A stretch of DNA of 25,494 nucleotides, taken from NCBI GenBank assembly GCA_023451395.1, contig JAEXZL010000148.1:1-25494 (forward strand), given 5' to 3'. This DNA is from Bacillota bacterium. Its GTDB lineage: Bacteria > Bacillota > Clostridia > Clostridiales > Clostridiaceae. Position numbers and translations under genes: made by a program. Below, piece after piece: positions 1-7,247 of this stretch (within the stretch, counting starts at the first letter, position 1; each line of letters begins with the position of its first letter). The notes under the pieces are model-generated. The model was not told the DNA's origin and did no database searches. It worked only from the letters and a program-made list of their open reading frames with translations.

Positions 1-161
1 TGGGCAATCCTTTCATAGCTTTCAACATAAGTATTTTTAAGTTCCTTAGTCTCATCTGTTTCCTTGAAGTAATAGGCTCTTTCATCGGTAGAAATAAGCC
101 TTTTCCCCTGAGTAGCTGCGCTCTCAGCTTTTATAACTCCAGTGCTATAGGATAATTGCAT
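1..161 (-). CDS. fliH: Flagellar export stator protein FliH, N-terminal fragment
   Basis: About 53 residues are visible before the window edge. They begin MQLSYSTGVIKAES and continue with a charged stretch that includes LISTDERAYYFKE. FliH binds the export ATPase FliI and docks it at the C-ring. The ATG at 161-159 lies inside the 3' end of fliG, so the two genes overlap by 17 bases in different frames. The sequence AGAGGTGG, five bases upstream of this ATG, is a good ribosome binding site inside fliG. Assignment rests mainly on position directly after fliG and on the start of the protein. The conserved part of FliH lies outside the window. Start confidence is good, family confidence moderate to high. 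Confidence 0.75.
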   Translation of the reverse strand, partial: MQLSYSTGVIKAESAATQGKRLISTDERAYYFKETDETKELKNTYVESYERIA

Positions 162-1158
162 CTTCTCCACCTCTTGCTATTACTATTTCTCCAGTCTCAT
201 CAAGTCTTCTTATAATTCCAACAATCTTCTGTTGAGTCTTCTCAACATCAATAAGTCTAACAGGTCCCAAGAATTCCATATCCTCCTTGAGTGAAGCTGC
301 TGCCCTCTTTGATTGATTTCTAAATATAGATTCTGCCACTTCTTCTGAAGCACCCTTAAGAGCAAGAGCAAGCTCCTTAACTTCAACTTCTCTAAGAATC
401 CTTTGAATAGAAACGTCGTCAAGGGTGATAACATCCTCAAAGATAAACATGCTGCTTTTAACTTTTTCTGCCAGCTCTGCATCTTCTCTCTCTAAGCTTT
501 CAGTAATATTTTTTTCTGTCTGTCTATCTACCTCATTAAGTATTCCAACTAAGGATTCCACACCTCCTAAGATAGTAGTCTCCATTCTTACTACAGAAGA
601 TAACTTTGATTCTAATACCTTTTCTATTTCTTTAATAACCACCGGTGAGGTATGATTCATAGTTGCAATTCTAAATGCTACATCGCTCTGTATCTCTTCA
701 GGAAGAGAAGATAAAACTTGTGCGGCCTTTTCTTTTTGTAGATAACAAAGTATAAGTGCAATAGTCTGTGGATGTTCATTAAGTATAACGTTGAGAAGCT
801 GAGTAGAATCAGCTTTTCTAGCAATGGAAAAAGGCCTGTACTGCTGTGTAGCTTCTGAAACCTTGTCTAATATATCCTGAGCTCTTTGTGATCCTAAAGC
901 TTTAGATAGGAGGCTTTTTGCATATTCCATCCCCCCTTCTATAAGATAATCCTTAGCCTTATTCATCTCTAAGAACTCTTTTAATATTTCCCCTCTCTGT
1001 CCCGCAGAGACTGCTGTAGTGTTTGCTATTTCATAAGTTATTTTTTGAATTTCGTTCTCTGGTAGTCTTTTTATTATTCCTGCTGCTACATCAGGCCCAA
1101 GGGTAATGAAAAGGATAGCTGCCTTCTGTACTCCTGTTAATTTACTTTCTCTTGGCAT
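145..1158 (-). CDS. fliG: Flagellar motor switch protein FliG
   Basis: FliG is the C-ring protein that couples the MS-ring (FliF) to the switch and carries the torque-generating charged surface facing the stator. The product is 337 residues, the usual length. The N-terminal part has the FliF-binding helices (GVQKAAILFITLGPD). The middle domain has the hallmark EHPQTIALILCYL at about residues 125-137. The C-terminal domain has MFIFEDVITLDDVSIQRIL followed by ELALALKGA, the family's charged motor segment. A longer frame starts at a GTG at 1167 that overlaps the fliF stop. The ATG at 1158 is preferred because AGAGGTG sits six bases upstream and MPRESKLTG is a typical FliG start. It lies between fliF and fliH in the early basal-body operon. 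Confidence 0.96.
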   Translation of the reverse strand: MPRESKLTGVQKAAILFITLGPDVAAGIIKRLPENEIQKITYEIANTTAVSAGQRGEILKEFLEMNKAKDYLIEGGMEYAKSLLSKALGSQRAQDILDKVSEATQQYRPFSIARKADSTQLLNVILNEHPQTIALILCYLQKEKAAQVLSSLPEEIQSDVAFRIATMNHTSPVVIKEIEKVLESKLSSVVRMETTILGGVESLVGILNEVDRQTEKNITESLEREDAELAEKVKSSMFIFEDVITLDDVSIQRILREVEVKELALALKGASEEVAESIFRNQSKRAAASLKEDMEFLGPVRLIDVEKTQQKIVGIIRRLDETGEIVIARGGEDAIIL

Positions 1159-1163
1159 CCCTA

Positions 1164-2741
1164 TCACCTCTCATCTTCAGTCAGCCACGCCTTAATAATA
1201 TCTACTACCTGATCAGGCTTTTTCTGCGCATAGCCCTTAATTTCTTTTTCCATGTGTGTTTTTTGATTTTCCTCTTCAAAGGTAATAGGCTCAAAATTTT
1301 CTATGGGCTTTATAGGAACATCTCCACCAATAACAGTGTCTAATCTAGGAGTTAGAAGAACATCCTCTTCATTATCCTTTTTAAAGATCTTTACTAAAAT
1401 AATAATGATAACAATAATTCCTATAACCCCTAAAGCTATTAACCCAATAGTTTTATAAAGCTTCAGTTTTTCTTCCTTCAAGCTTTGTTCCTTCATTTGT
1501 GCTATCTGCTCTTCCATTGCTTTTCTATCTGTGGTATCAAAGTCCATACCAACTACCGTTACTTCATCACCTCTGGCGTCGCTTATACCAAGAGCTCCAG
1601 CAGTTATTGCTTTGATATCCTGAATTGTTTGAACATTTCGTTCCCCATCGATTACTACAGAAGAAGTAAGGCGTTTTATCTCACCAGGAGCACTTATAGT
1701 TTGGGTTTCTGTCTTACCCACTTCATAATTTGTAGTTCTTTCCTCATTTATTATTTCTCCTTCGGCGCCATCTTCATCAGGGGTGGTATTCCCCATCTGA
1801 TTATCTACAGGACTATTGGATGAGTTTCCTCCATTCTGCCCTTGAATCTGCCTTATATAGCTTTCAGATACAATTACCTTATTAGGATCGAAGACAACTT
1901 CTGTTCTCTGCCTTGAATCAAAATCTAAGTCAGCATTTACTGTCACCGATACCTTATCCTTCCCAAGGACCTTCTCCAGCATAGATCTTAATTTGTTCTC
2001 TAATTCCATCTCAAAAGCTCTTTCAACAGCCTGGTTGCTTTCTAGTCCTGTGGATGAATGCTTCTCCTCTCCATTTTCATCAAAGATATCTTTTGAAAGA
2101 AGATTCATCTTATCATCTATTACCTCTATGTTTTGCTTTGGAATATTATCAGCACTACCAGAAACCAGTGCTATTATTGACTTCACCTGCTCTGCATCTA
2201 AGGTTTCACCTTCTTGTAGTTCCAAATATACAGCAGCTTTTCCTGGTGTACTTTCTTTTATAAATACTGATTCTTTCGCTTGTGTTATATGTACTCTTGC
2301 ATTATTAATCTGAGGAAAACTCTTTATAGTTCTTTCTATTTCCCCTTGTAGCATTCTTAGCTTTTTAATTTGGAATTCTTCATCAGTCATTCCAAAGGAA
2401 TTGCTTTCATCCATAAGTTCAAAACCAGTGCTTCCCATAGTAATATTAGATGCTAGCTCTAATCTAAGTGCATCTACCATTTCCTTTGGAACATAAATGG
2501 AACTACTTTTCACCTTGAATTCTACTTTTTTATCTTCTAATACCTTTGTAATGCTTTGAGCATCCTTTGAATCTAATTCTGAAAAAAGCAATCCATAGCT
2601 TTCCCTAGATGAATAGATTATGAAAGTAGCTATGGCGATTATTAGTGCCACCACGGATATTATCACTGCAGTTTTTGTTCTCTTACTTTGATTTTTAAAC
2701 TTGTCCGAAAGCTTTATAAACCCCTCAGTCAGCTTACTCAT
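1164..2741 (-). CDS. fliF: Flagellar MS-ring protein FliF
   Basis: FliF forms the membrane-embedded MS-ring on which the rod, C-ring and export gate assemble. The protein is 525 residues. An N-terminal membrane helix lies at about residues 25-45 (VIISVVALIIAIATFII). The YscJ/FliF ring-building domains follow, with LDSKDAQSITKVLEDKKVEF and the segment around ARVHITQAKES. A low-complexity, acidic periplasmic linker (about 300-335) precedes the second ring region. A second membrane helix lies near 430-452 (GLIALGVIGIIVIIIILV). The cytoplasmic tail ends in the acidic FliG-binding segment. The sequence AGGGGTG precedes the ATG. The stop is within a few bases of the fliG start, which suggests translational coupling. 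Confidence 0.96.
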   Translation of the reverse strand: MSKLTEGFIKLSDKFKNQSKRTKTAVIISVVALIIAIATFIIYSSRESYGLLFSELDSKDAQSITKVLEDKKVEFKVKSSSIYVPKEMVDALRLELASNITMGSTGFELMDESNSFGMTDEEFQIKKLRMLQGEIERTIKSFPQINNARVHITQAKESVFIKESTPGKAAVYLELQEGETLDAEQVKSIIALVSGSADNIPKQNIEVIDDKMNLLSKDIFDENGEEKHSSTGLESNQAVERAFEMELENKLRSMLEKVLGKDKVSVTVNADLDFDSRQRTEVVFDPNKVIVSESYIRQIQGQNGGNSSNSPVDNQMGNTTPDEDGAEGEIINEERTTNYEVGKTETQTISAPGEIKRLTSSVVIDGERNVQTIQDIKAITAGALGISDARGDEVTVVGMDFDTTDRKAMEEQIAQMKEQSLKEEKLKLYKTIGLIALGVIGIIVIIIILVKIFKKDNEEDVLLTPRLDTVIGGDVPIKPIENFEPITFEEENQKTHMEKEIKGYAQKKPDQVVDIIKAWLTEDER

Positions 2742-2765
2742 TTAATGCACCCCTATCCTATACTA

Positions 2766-3056
2766 CTAAAGCTGTAGCCTGTTAATCTCCTGATAGGCTT
2801 CTATCATCTTATTTCTAATTTGTACAGCAAACTGAAGAGACAGCTTTGCTTCCTCGGTATTTAGCATAACCTCATGAACACTTATGTCCTCTCCCCTTAT
2901 AAAAGCTGCAGAACTTTCTTCAGCTCTTATTTGTAGGTCGTTTACTTCCTGAAGCTTTTCCTTTAACATTGTGCCAAAGCTCACATCAGCTTCTTTATTT
3001 TCTTGTATTGGGTTCTGTAACAATTTTTCTTGTATGCCTGTACCTGTAATCCTCAT
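2766..3056 (-). CDS. fliE: Flagellar hook-basal body protein FliE
   Basis: FliE is the small exported protein that connects the MS-ring to the proximal rod. The product is 96 residues, typical for the family. The conserved C-terminal half is easy to see: HEVMLNTEEAKLSLQFAVQ followed by RNKMIEAYQEINRLQ, matching the usual FliE pattern V(M)xAxxKAxLSxQxxVQVRNKxxEAYxEIMRM. The N-terminal half is variable. It lies 24 bases before fliF and 15 bases after flgC with an AAGGGGG ribosome binding site, in the order flgB-flgC-fliE-fliF-fliG that is standard in Firmicutes. Confidence 0.95.
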   Translation of the reverse strand: MRITGTGIQEKLLQNPIQENKEADVSFGTMLKEKLQEVNDLQIRAEESSAAFIRGEDISVHEVMLNTEEAKLSLQFAVQIRNKMIEAYQEINRLQL

Positions 3057-3071
3057 GGTTATTCCCCCTTA

Positions 3072-3476
3072 TTACTTTCCTATTTCTAAGGCTTTTAAAA
3101 ACATGCTTTTTTCTGAATTTAATGTATCAACATTTGCTTCATATGCTCTGGAAGCAGTAATCATGTCTGCCATCTCATTTAGAATATTCACATTAGGCAT
3201 AAGCACATATCCTTCATCATTTGCATCGGGATGAGAAGGATCATATACTTGTCTTAACGGACTTTTATCCTCCTTAATCTCAATGGCTTCTACTCCCCTT
3301 AATCCAAGCTCTCTGTCATAATTCTCCTTAAACACAGCAATTTTTCTAGTATAAGCCTTACCATCTTCTCCTCTGGTAGTATTAGCATTGGCTATATTAC
3401 TTGCTACTGTATCCATCCTTAATCGTTCAGCGGCAAGCCCACTTGAACTTATCCTTAAACTACTAAAAGCTCCCAT
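3072..3476 (-). CDS. flgC: Flagellar basal-body rod protein FlgC
   Basis: FlgC is a proximal rod subunit. The product is 134 residues, the normal size. The N-terminal rod/hook signature is present: SSSGLAAERLRMDTVASNIAN, then a TRGEDGKAYTRK segment. The C-terminal rod signature reads MADMITASRAYEANVDTLN followed by SEKSMFLKALEIGK. The proximal-rod motif YDPSHPDANDEGYVLMPNVN sits between them. The gene begins two bases after the flgB stop with GGAGGGGG upstream, so translation is probably coupled. Confidence 0.96.
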   Translation of the reverse strand: MGAFSSLRISSSGLAAERLRMDTVASNIANANTTRGEDGKAYTRKIAVFKENYDRELGLRGVEAIEIKEDKSPLRQVYDPSHPDANDEGYVLMPNVNILNEMADMITASRAYEANVDTLNSEKSMFLKALEIGK

Positions 3477-3478
3477 GA

Positions 3479-3883
3479 TTATCTACCCCCTCCATTTATT
3501 ACATATCTTGTACTGCTTAACCTACTGTTAGCTTCGGTAATTAAAGCATTATACATTAATGAATTTGCAGCTTGATTGACCTTCTCAAGGTCTATGTCCA
3601 CATTATTACCATCTTCCCGTAGACTTGTGGCGGTATCTTGAGTAACCTTAATCTCTCCAGTGTCATCTCTATTAGGTGCAATATGCTTTGGAGAAGTGCC
3701 TTTAATCACAGTCCTTTGTGAATCTTTTAGACTATCCTCAAAGGAAACGACGTACTTTTTGTAGTTTTCAGTATTAACATTTGCTATATTTTGGGCTATA
3801 GCCTCTCCCCTTTTTTCAGCAGCATCTAAGGCTTTTTTCATGAGATTATAATTTGACGATACTGATATGTTATTTACAGTCAT
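3479..3883 (-). CDS. flgB: Flagellar basal-body rod protein FlgB
   Basis: FlgB is the most proximal rod subunit, secreted by the flagellar export system. The product is 134 residues. The N-terminal part contains the rod signature (KRGEAIAQNIANVNTENYKK). The C-terminal half carries DGNNVDIDLEKVNQAANSL, the family hallmark, and ends with SSTRYVINGGGR. It is the first gene of the early flagellar unit. Upstream lies roughly 500 bases of noncoding AT-rich DNA with a sigma-A-like promoter (3974-4002). The ribosome binding site AAGGGG lies 8 bases before the ATG. Confidence 0.95.
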   Translation of the reverse strand: MTVNNISVSSNYNLMKKALDAAEKRGEAIAQNIANVNTENYKKYVVSFEDSLKDSQRTVIKGTSPKHIAPNRDDTGEIKVTQDTATSLREDGNNVDIDLEKVNQAANSLMYNALITEANSRLSSTRYVINGGGR

Positions 3884-3916
3884 TTTTCTAACCCCTTTTT
3901 TATGATATTAAATATT

Positions 3917-3930
3917 AACAGTTAACTGTT
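3917..3930. repeat. 14-base perfect palindrome in the flgB leader
   Basis: The sequence AACAGTTAACTGTT is a perfect 14-base inverted repeat about 35 bases before the flgB ATG. It lies downstream of the best promoter candidate, so it would fall in the 5' untranslated leader, where a bound repressor could block elongation. Its length makes a chance origin less likely than for shorter palindromes, but in such AT-rich DNA chance cannot be excluded. No known operator was recognised. Confidence 0.45.
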
Positions 3931-3973
3931 TGTTAAATTTTTCTTATATTTATATTTACACTTATCTTCTGTT

Positions 3974-4002
3974 ATTATGGATATATATGTATTATTTGTT
4001 AA
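3974..4002 (-). promoter_or_regulatory. Sigma-A-like promoter for flgB
   Basis: Reading the minus strand, TTAACA (4002-3997) is followed after exactly 17 bases by CATAAT (3979-3974). Together this matches ten of twelve positions of the TTGACA/TATAAT consensus. Transcription would start near 3967, giving a leader of about 84 bases before the flgB ATG. Two weaker alternatives lie further upstream: TAGAAA-N17-TATAAT with its -10 at 4019-4014, and TTTAAA-N17-TATAAT at 4206-4234. Confidence 0.5.
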
Positions 4003-4141
4003 CATCAACTATAATTATAGAATATAACAAGTTATATTTCTACTTATATTTTAAATTTTGGTAATTATTTTGCTTTTTTTTACTTTTTAGAGCTTCTTTT
4101 TCGCATTTCAAACTATTTTGTAAAAGCAATTCCCTGTTATT

Positions 4142-4182
4142 TTATTAATAATCTATGTATTATGATACATTTTTATTAATAA
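4142..4182. repeat. Long nested dyad, 41 bases
   Basis: Two copies of TTATTAATAA (4142-4151 and 4173-4182) flank ATGTAT-tatg-ATACAT (4155-4170), so the whole block is one nearly symmetric inverted repeat with 16 pairable positions. It is made almost only of A and T, has no adjoining T-run on the minus strand and so is not a standard terminator. It may be a protein-binding dyad or part of a leader structure if transcription starts at the upstream candidate. Confidence 0.55.
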
Positions 4183-4205
4183 ATTGTTACATATCCAATA
4201 TTTAC

Positions 4206-4234
4206 ATTATAATACAGTTTAATATAATTTTAAA
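4206..4234 (-). promoter_or_regulatory. Alternative upstream promoter candidate
   Basis: On the minus strand TTTAAA (4234-4229) and a perfect TATAAT (4211-4206) are separated by 17 bases. If used, the leader to flgB would be about 315 bases and would include the 41-base dyad. In AT-rich DNA such matches arise by chance, so this is a weak call. Confidence 0.25.
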
Positions 4235-4251
4235 TAGTTTTTAAACTATTT
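4232..4251. repeat. Inverted repeat with 9-base arms
   Basis: The arms AAATAGTTT and AAACTATTT are perfect complements separated by two T residues. A third copy of one arm, AAACTATTT, occurs at 4110-4118. The repeat overlaps the -35 region of the upstream promoter candidate, which is where an operator could act. No known binding protein is recognised. Confidence 0.45.
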
Positions 4252-4355
4252 CTATAATATTTTACAATTCTTTTTTTATTATTTCCCTAATAACAATTTT
4301 TCCATTGATTTCATTAAATTTTTTGTTCTTTCTATTTAATTGTCTATGACTTTAC

Positions 4356-4391
4356 AAAAAAAAAGAGAGGTTCTAAAAACCTCTCTTTTTT
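4356..4391 (-). terminator. Intrinsic terminator after flagellin gene
   Basis: A ten-base-pair stem (AAGAGAGGTT / AACCTCTCTT) with a five-base loop is followed on the minus strand by a run of nine T residues. A matching A-run on the other side makes it able to work in both directions. It directly abuts the stop codon of the flagellin gene and separates the late from the early flagellar unit. Confidence 0.93.
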
Positions 4392-5249
4392 CTACTTTAC
4401 TCTCTCCAATACTCTTAGTATATCCTGGGGAAATTTATTAGATTGTGCCATTAGAGCCCGGGAGGAATCAATTAAAATTCCCTCTTTTGCAAAATTCACC
4501 ATTTCCTCTGCTAAATCTGCATCCCTTAAAGAGCTATCAGAATTAGTTAAAGCTATATAGGTATTGCCTAGAGCTTCTTTTGAGCTCTCTATACGATTCT
4601 GAAGTGCCCCGTACTTGCTTCTAATAGATATAACATCCTTTGAAATTTCATCAATAACTTCTAAAGCTTTATCTACCCCATCTTCTTTTCTTATGTCTAT
4701 ATCCTTAAGTGTATCACCTTCATCAGTTCTCATATTATCTAAGGAAAGATTGTATGTAGGAATATAAATATTATCCCCCTTATTGGCTCCAGAAGCATTA
4801 ACAATATAATTCGGAATATTATTATCTGAAACCTCATTGTTATGTAAGAGCTTTTTACCGTTAAACTCAGTATTCTTTGCTGTGCTGTCAATATGAGCTT
4901 TAAGCTGTTCTATTTCCCCTTGAATAGCTTCTTTATCTTCAATAGTGTTTGCACTTCCCGCTTGAATTGTAAGCTCCTTCATTCTATTTAAAGCATTTCC
5001 AATACTGTCAAGACCACTGTCAACATTTTGAAGCATAGATGCGCTATCTTGAAGATTTCTCTGAGCCATGTCAATACCTCTGATTTGTAATCTCAAAAGC
5101 TCACTTTTACCAATACCATTAGGGTTATCCTTAGAACTTGTGATTTTTTCTCCAGTGCTTATCCTATTAAGAGCAATGCTCTGGAGCTTTAGACTTTTGC
5201 TATAATTTCTATAAATACCCATAGACATTAAATTACTATTTAATTTCAT
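4392..5249 (-). CDS. Flagellin (short, divergent)
   Basis: Flagellin polymerises into the filament after export. The product is 285 residues. The N-terminal D0/D1 region (about 1-130) is recognisable: NLMSMGIYRNYSKSLKLQSI, LNRISTGEKITSSKDNPNGI and ELLRLQIRGIDMAQRN. The C-terminal D1/D0 region (about 195-285) has SLRDADLAEEMVNFAKEGIL and ends ALMAQSNKFPQDILRVLERV. The variable middle is short. Usual motifs such as LSSGLRINSAKDDAAG are changed to ISTGEKITSSKDNPNG, so this may be a minor filament protein and not the main one. The longest frame starts at a GTG (5258) too close to the SD. The ATG at 5249, eight bases after AAAGGGAG, is preferred. It is the last gene of the late unit, next to fliD. 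Confidence 0.88.
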   Translation of the reverse strand: MKLNSNLMSMGIYRNYSKSLKLQSIALNRISTGEKITSSKDNPNGIGKSELLRLQIRGIDMAQRNLQDSASMLQNVDSGLDSIGNALNRMKELTIQAGSANTIEDKEAIQGEIEQLKAHIDSTAKNTEFNGKKLLHNNEVSDNNIPNYIVNASGANKGDNIYIPTYNLSLDNMRTDEGDTLKDIDIRKEDGVDKALEVIDEISKDVISIRSKYGALQNRIESSKEALGNTYIALTNSDSSLRDADLAEEMVNFAKEGILIDSSRALMAQSNKFPQDILRVLERVK

Positions 5250-5258
5250 TTTCTTCAC

Positions 5259-5293
5259 TCCCTTTATTCTTCTTAGTTTATCAATTTTAATCC
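5259..5293 (-). promoter_or_regulatory. Possible CsrA binding sites in the flagellin leader
   Basis: Two GGA motifs lie before the flagellin start: one inside the Shine-Dalgarno (AAGGGAG, 5265-5258) and one in AATGGATTA at 5293-5291, 32 bases apart. In Bacillus subtilis CsrA represses the flagellin gene hag by binding two such sites, one over the SD. Here csrA and fliW lie in the same unit. GGA is short and the upstream site counts only if the transcript extends from upstream genes, so this is inference. Confidence 0.35.
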
Positions 5294-5313
5294 ATTATGC
5301 TTTCTAAAGGGTA

Positions 5314-6882
5314 TTATGAAGCACTAAACTGAGAATACAGCCAAATGCTTTGAGAGTTTAATGAGTTCATGCTTTTCTCAAGGGAGGCAAACTTTATATA
5401 AAGACTTTCTCTTTTTATTGCCAGTTTTCTGTTAAGCTCTTTAATCAAAGTGCTTTTCTCTGTTATTTTCTTTGTTAGATCATTTTCTGTTACAAATCTA
5501 GTATTTTCATATCCAGCCTTTTTAATTAAGACACCATCATAACCAATATTTTCGTTAATAATATTTTTAAAACGAGTAAATATTCCTTGTGAACTTTTTT
5601 CCGATCCAGTGGAGGTGAATAGTTTTTGCACTAAATCTCCTTTATTCTCAATAGCAGCTTTAAATTTTTCCGGATCAAGCTGAAGCTTTCCTCCATCCAT
5701 ATAATTTTTAGTTGTACTTAGCCCAATCTCATTAATGCTAAGTCCTGCATTTTCTACTGTTTCATATATTGAATTTCTCAGGTCAGATAAAAGCTTTGTG
5801 AGGTTATTATCTCTGCGAAGAACTCCCTGCTTAGCACTATCCTCCCATTTTTTTATCTGATCTTCTGTCATATCCTCTTTTTGTGCATCTGTAAGAGGTG
5901 CAAAATCATAATTCTTTTTTTCTGTTATCTTTGTATTAATTTTCTCTACTAAGGTATTATATTTATCAATAAAACCCTTAAACGTATCATAGGCTTCCTT
6001 AGCGTCAGAGGTTACTGTTAATGTTACAACCTCATCACCTGTCACCTTGGTAGGTTTATAGGTAATATTATCTATGGTAAAAGTATTAGTGCTTTTTATA
6101 ACCTCTGCAAAGTCACTTTCTCCTGGAGCTTTTATAAAAACTAAAGCATCTGCACCTTTGTGAGTTCCGCTTATTTTCATAAGACTAGCTAAATTAGAGC
6201 TTCCATCTTGGATTTCAAAAAATTCACCTTCACCAGTAGCTTTCCCTTCAATGGTGAGCTTTCCAGTAAGCTCACTGAAGTATACATTTCCTAAAGAAGA
6301 AAAATTAGTTCCGTCCTCTGCGGTAGCATTTTTAATATCGCCTACTAATTGTTCAATAGTTTTTTCCTTATTGATACTCACGGTGAATACTTTATTACCT
6401 GCTGTTATTTTAATATCTTCTCCATCATTAAGCTGCTGACCTTCTGGAAAGGTTATTTCCGATAGCTTAGTACCCTTATTATAGATGGTATCTCCAAAGC
6501 TCCCCTTTGCTGTTGGTGCTGCTGCAAGATTTGAAACCTTAATCTCATAAGTCCCCTTTACAGCACCTGGAAGGGTTCCTGCAGTAATAGCTGACTCCAT
6601 ACTGCTTAAAGCCTTAGTTCCTGTATAGTTTGATGGAGACATAATATAACCACTAGTTTCTGGTTGAAAATATTTATAAAACTCCTTCAAATTATTTATT
6701 ATTTCTATGTAAGCTTCCTGCTGCCATTGTAAGGACTGCTTTGACTGCTGAGTTTTTTGAATTTTTGAATTTTCACCGGAAAGCATACTTTCCACCATAG
6801 CATCTATATCCATACCAGTAGCAAGACCAGTTATTCTACCATAATCTGTGCCTTTGCCACCTGTTGTGCTGGAAATATTCAT
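5314..6882 (-). CDS. fliD: Flagellar filament cap protein FliD (HAP2)
   Basis: FliD caps the growing filament and guides flagellin insertion. The product is 522 residues. The N-terminal signature GRITGLATGMDIDAMVESML at about residues 15-34 is typical. An N-terminal coiled coil follows (KIQKTQQSKQSLQWQQEAY), then head domains of mixed beta character (about 110-300) with YEIKVSNLAAAP and the KITAGNKVFTVSI region. The C-terminal coiled coil lies near 455-505 (ELNRKLAIKRESLYIKFASL). The ATG follows GAGGTGAGAG. It sits between the fliT-like gene and flagellin, as expected for late genes. Confidence 0.94.
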   Translation of the reverse strand: MNISSTTGGKGTDYGRITGLATGMDIDAMVESMLSGENSKIQKTQQSKQSLQWQQEAYIEIINNLKEFYKYFQPETSGYIMSPSNYTGTKALSSMESAITAGTLPGAVKGTYEIKVSNLAAAPTAKGSFGDTIYNKGTKLSEITFPEGQQLNDGEDIKITAGNKVFTVSINKEKTIEQLVGDIKNATAEDGTNFSSLGNVYFSELTGKLTIEGKATGEGEFFEIQDGSSNLASLMKISGTHKGADALVFIKAPGESDFAEVIKSTNTFTIDNITYKPTKVTGDEVVTLTVTSDAKEAYDTFKGFIDKYNTLVEKINTKITEKKNYDFAPLTDAQKEDMTEDQIKKWEDSAKQGVLRRDNNLTKLLSDLRNSIYETVENAGLSINEIGLSTTKNYMDGGKLQLDPEKFKAAIENKGDLVQKLFTSTGSEKSSQGIFTRFKNIINENIGYDGVLIKKAGYENTRFVTENDLTKKITEKSTLIKELNRKLAIKRESLYIKFASLEKSMNSLNSQSIWLYSQFSAS

Positions 6883-6904
6883 TCTCTCACCTCGTAATTT
6901 AATT

Positions 6905-7246
6905 TTATATCTTCTTATCTAAAAAATTGATATTCCTTCTACTGTTTTGCATATAGTTACTGTTAGCATTTATATTTCTGTTATTTTCCTGAAGTCTATA
7001 ATAAATATCATTTTTTTTATCAGCGTAATTTTTCTGAAGCCTTTCCTCCAATTCGATAAGTCCAAGTTCCTCACCTAAAAGGTTAAAAGTTTCTTTGTTA
7101 TAATTCATAATCTCTAAATCATTAATTATTTCCTGTCTTTTTAAAAGGAAGATTTCAAACTCTTCTGTATTCTCCTCCTCTAAAGTCCTTAAAAGCTCCT
7201 GAGTATAATTCTTAAAGGAAAGGAGGATTTGTCTTAGTTCCTTCAT
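6905..7246 (-). CDS. Small helical FliT-like flagellar protein
   Basis: The product is 113 residues, almost entirely charged and probably helical, with coiled-coil character (TEEFEIFLLKRQEIINDLEI, and an Asn/Lys-rich tail NRNINANSNYMQNSRRNINF). Its place directly after fliS and before fliD is that of FliT, the export chaperone of FliD. Sequence conservation in this family is low, so the call depends on position, size and the recurring R-Q-x-I-I-N/D pattern. The start is fixed by AGGAGG about eight bases upstream of the ATG, and it overlaps nothing but follows the fliS stop by one base. Confidence 0.6.
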   Translation of the reverse strand: MKELRQILLSFKNYTQELLRTLEEENTEEFEIFLLKRQEIINDLEIMNYNKETFNLLGEELGLIELEERLQKNYADKKNDIYYRLQENNRNINANSNYMQNSRRNINFLDKKI

Positions 7247-7247
7247 A

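Larger units (their letters stand above)
3884..4355. other. AT-rich noncoding region upstream of the flgB operon
   Basis: This is the longest stretch without a gene in the window, about 470 bases. It is extremely AT-rich and I see no credible coding frame on either strand. It contains a sigma-A-like promoter near flgB, a 14-base perfect palindrome, two long inverted repeats and an alternative promoter, listed separately. It lies between the terminator of the late operon and the first early flagellar gene, so it should hold the control region of the early operon. I found no recognisable riboswitch consensus. Confidence 0.7.

Noticed and set aside
4142..4182. Terminator at the 41-base dyad
   Set aside because: The stem has almost no G-C pairs and no T-run follows on the minus strand.
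3884..4355. Cyclic di-GMP riboswitch in the flgB leader, as known before the flagellar operon of Clostridioides difficile
   Set aside because: I searched the minus strand for the conserved GEMM-I segments (such as GCAAANC and the ACGCAAAGC loop) and saw none. The region is nearly all A and T, which does not fit that fold.
5278..5306. Sigma-28 promoter directly upstream of flagellin (ATTGATAA with a TAGA-like -35)
   Set aside because: Only the GATAA core matches, the spacing is 17 and not 15, and the -35 is poor. The consensus copy at 12525-12551 shows what a real one looks like here.
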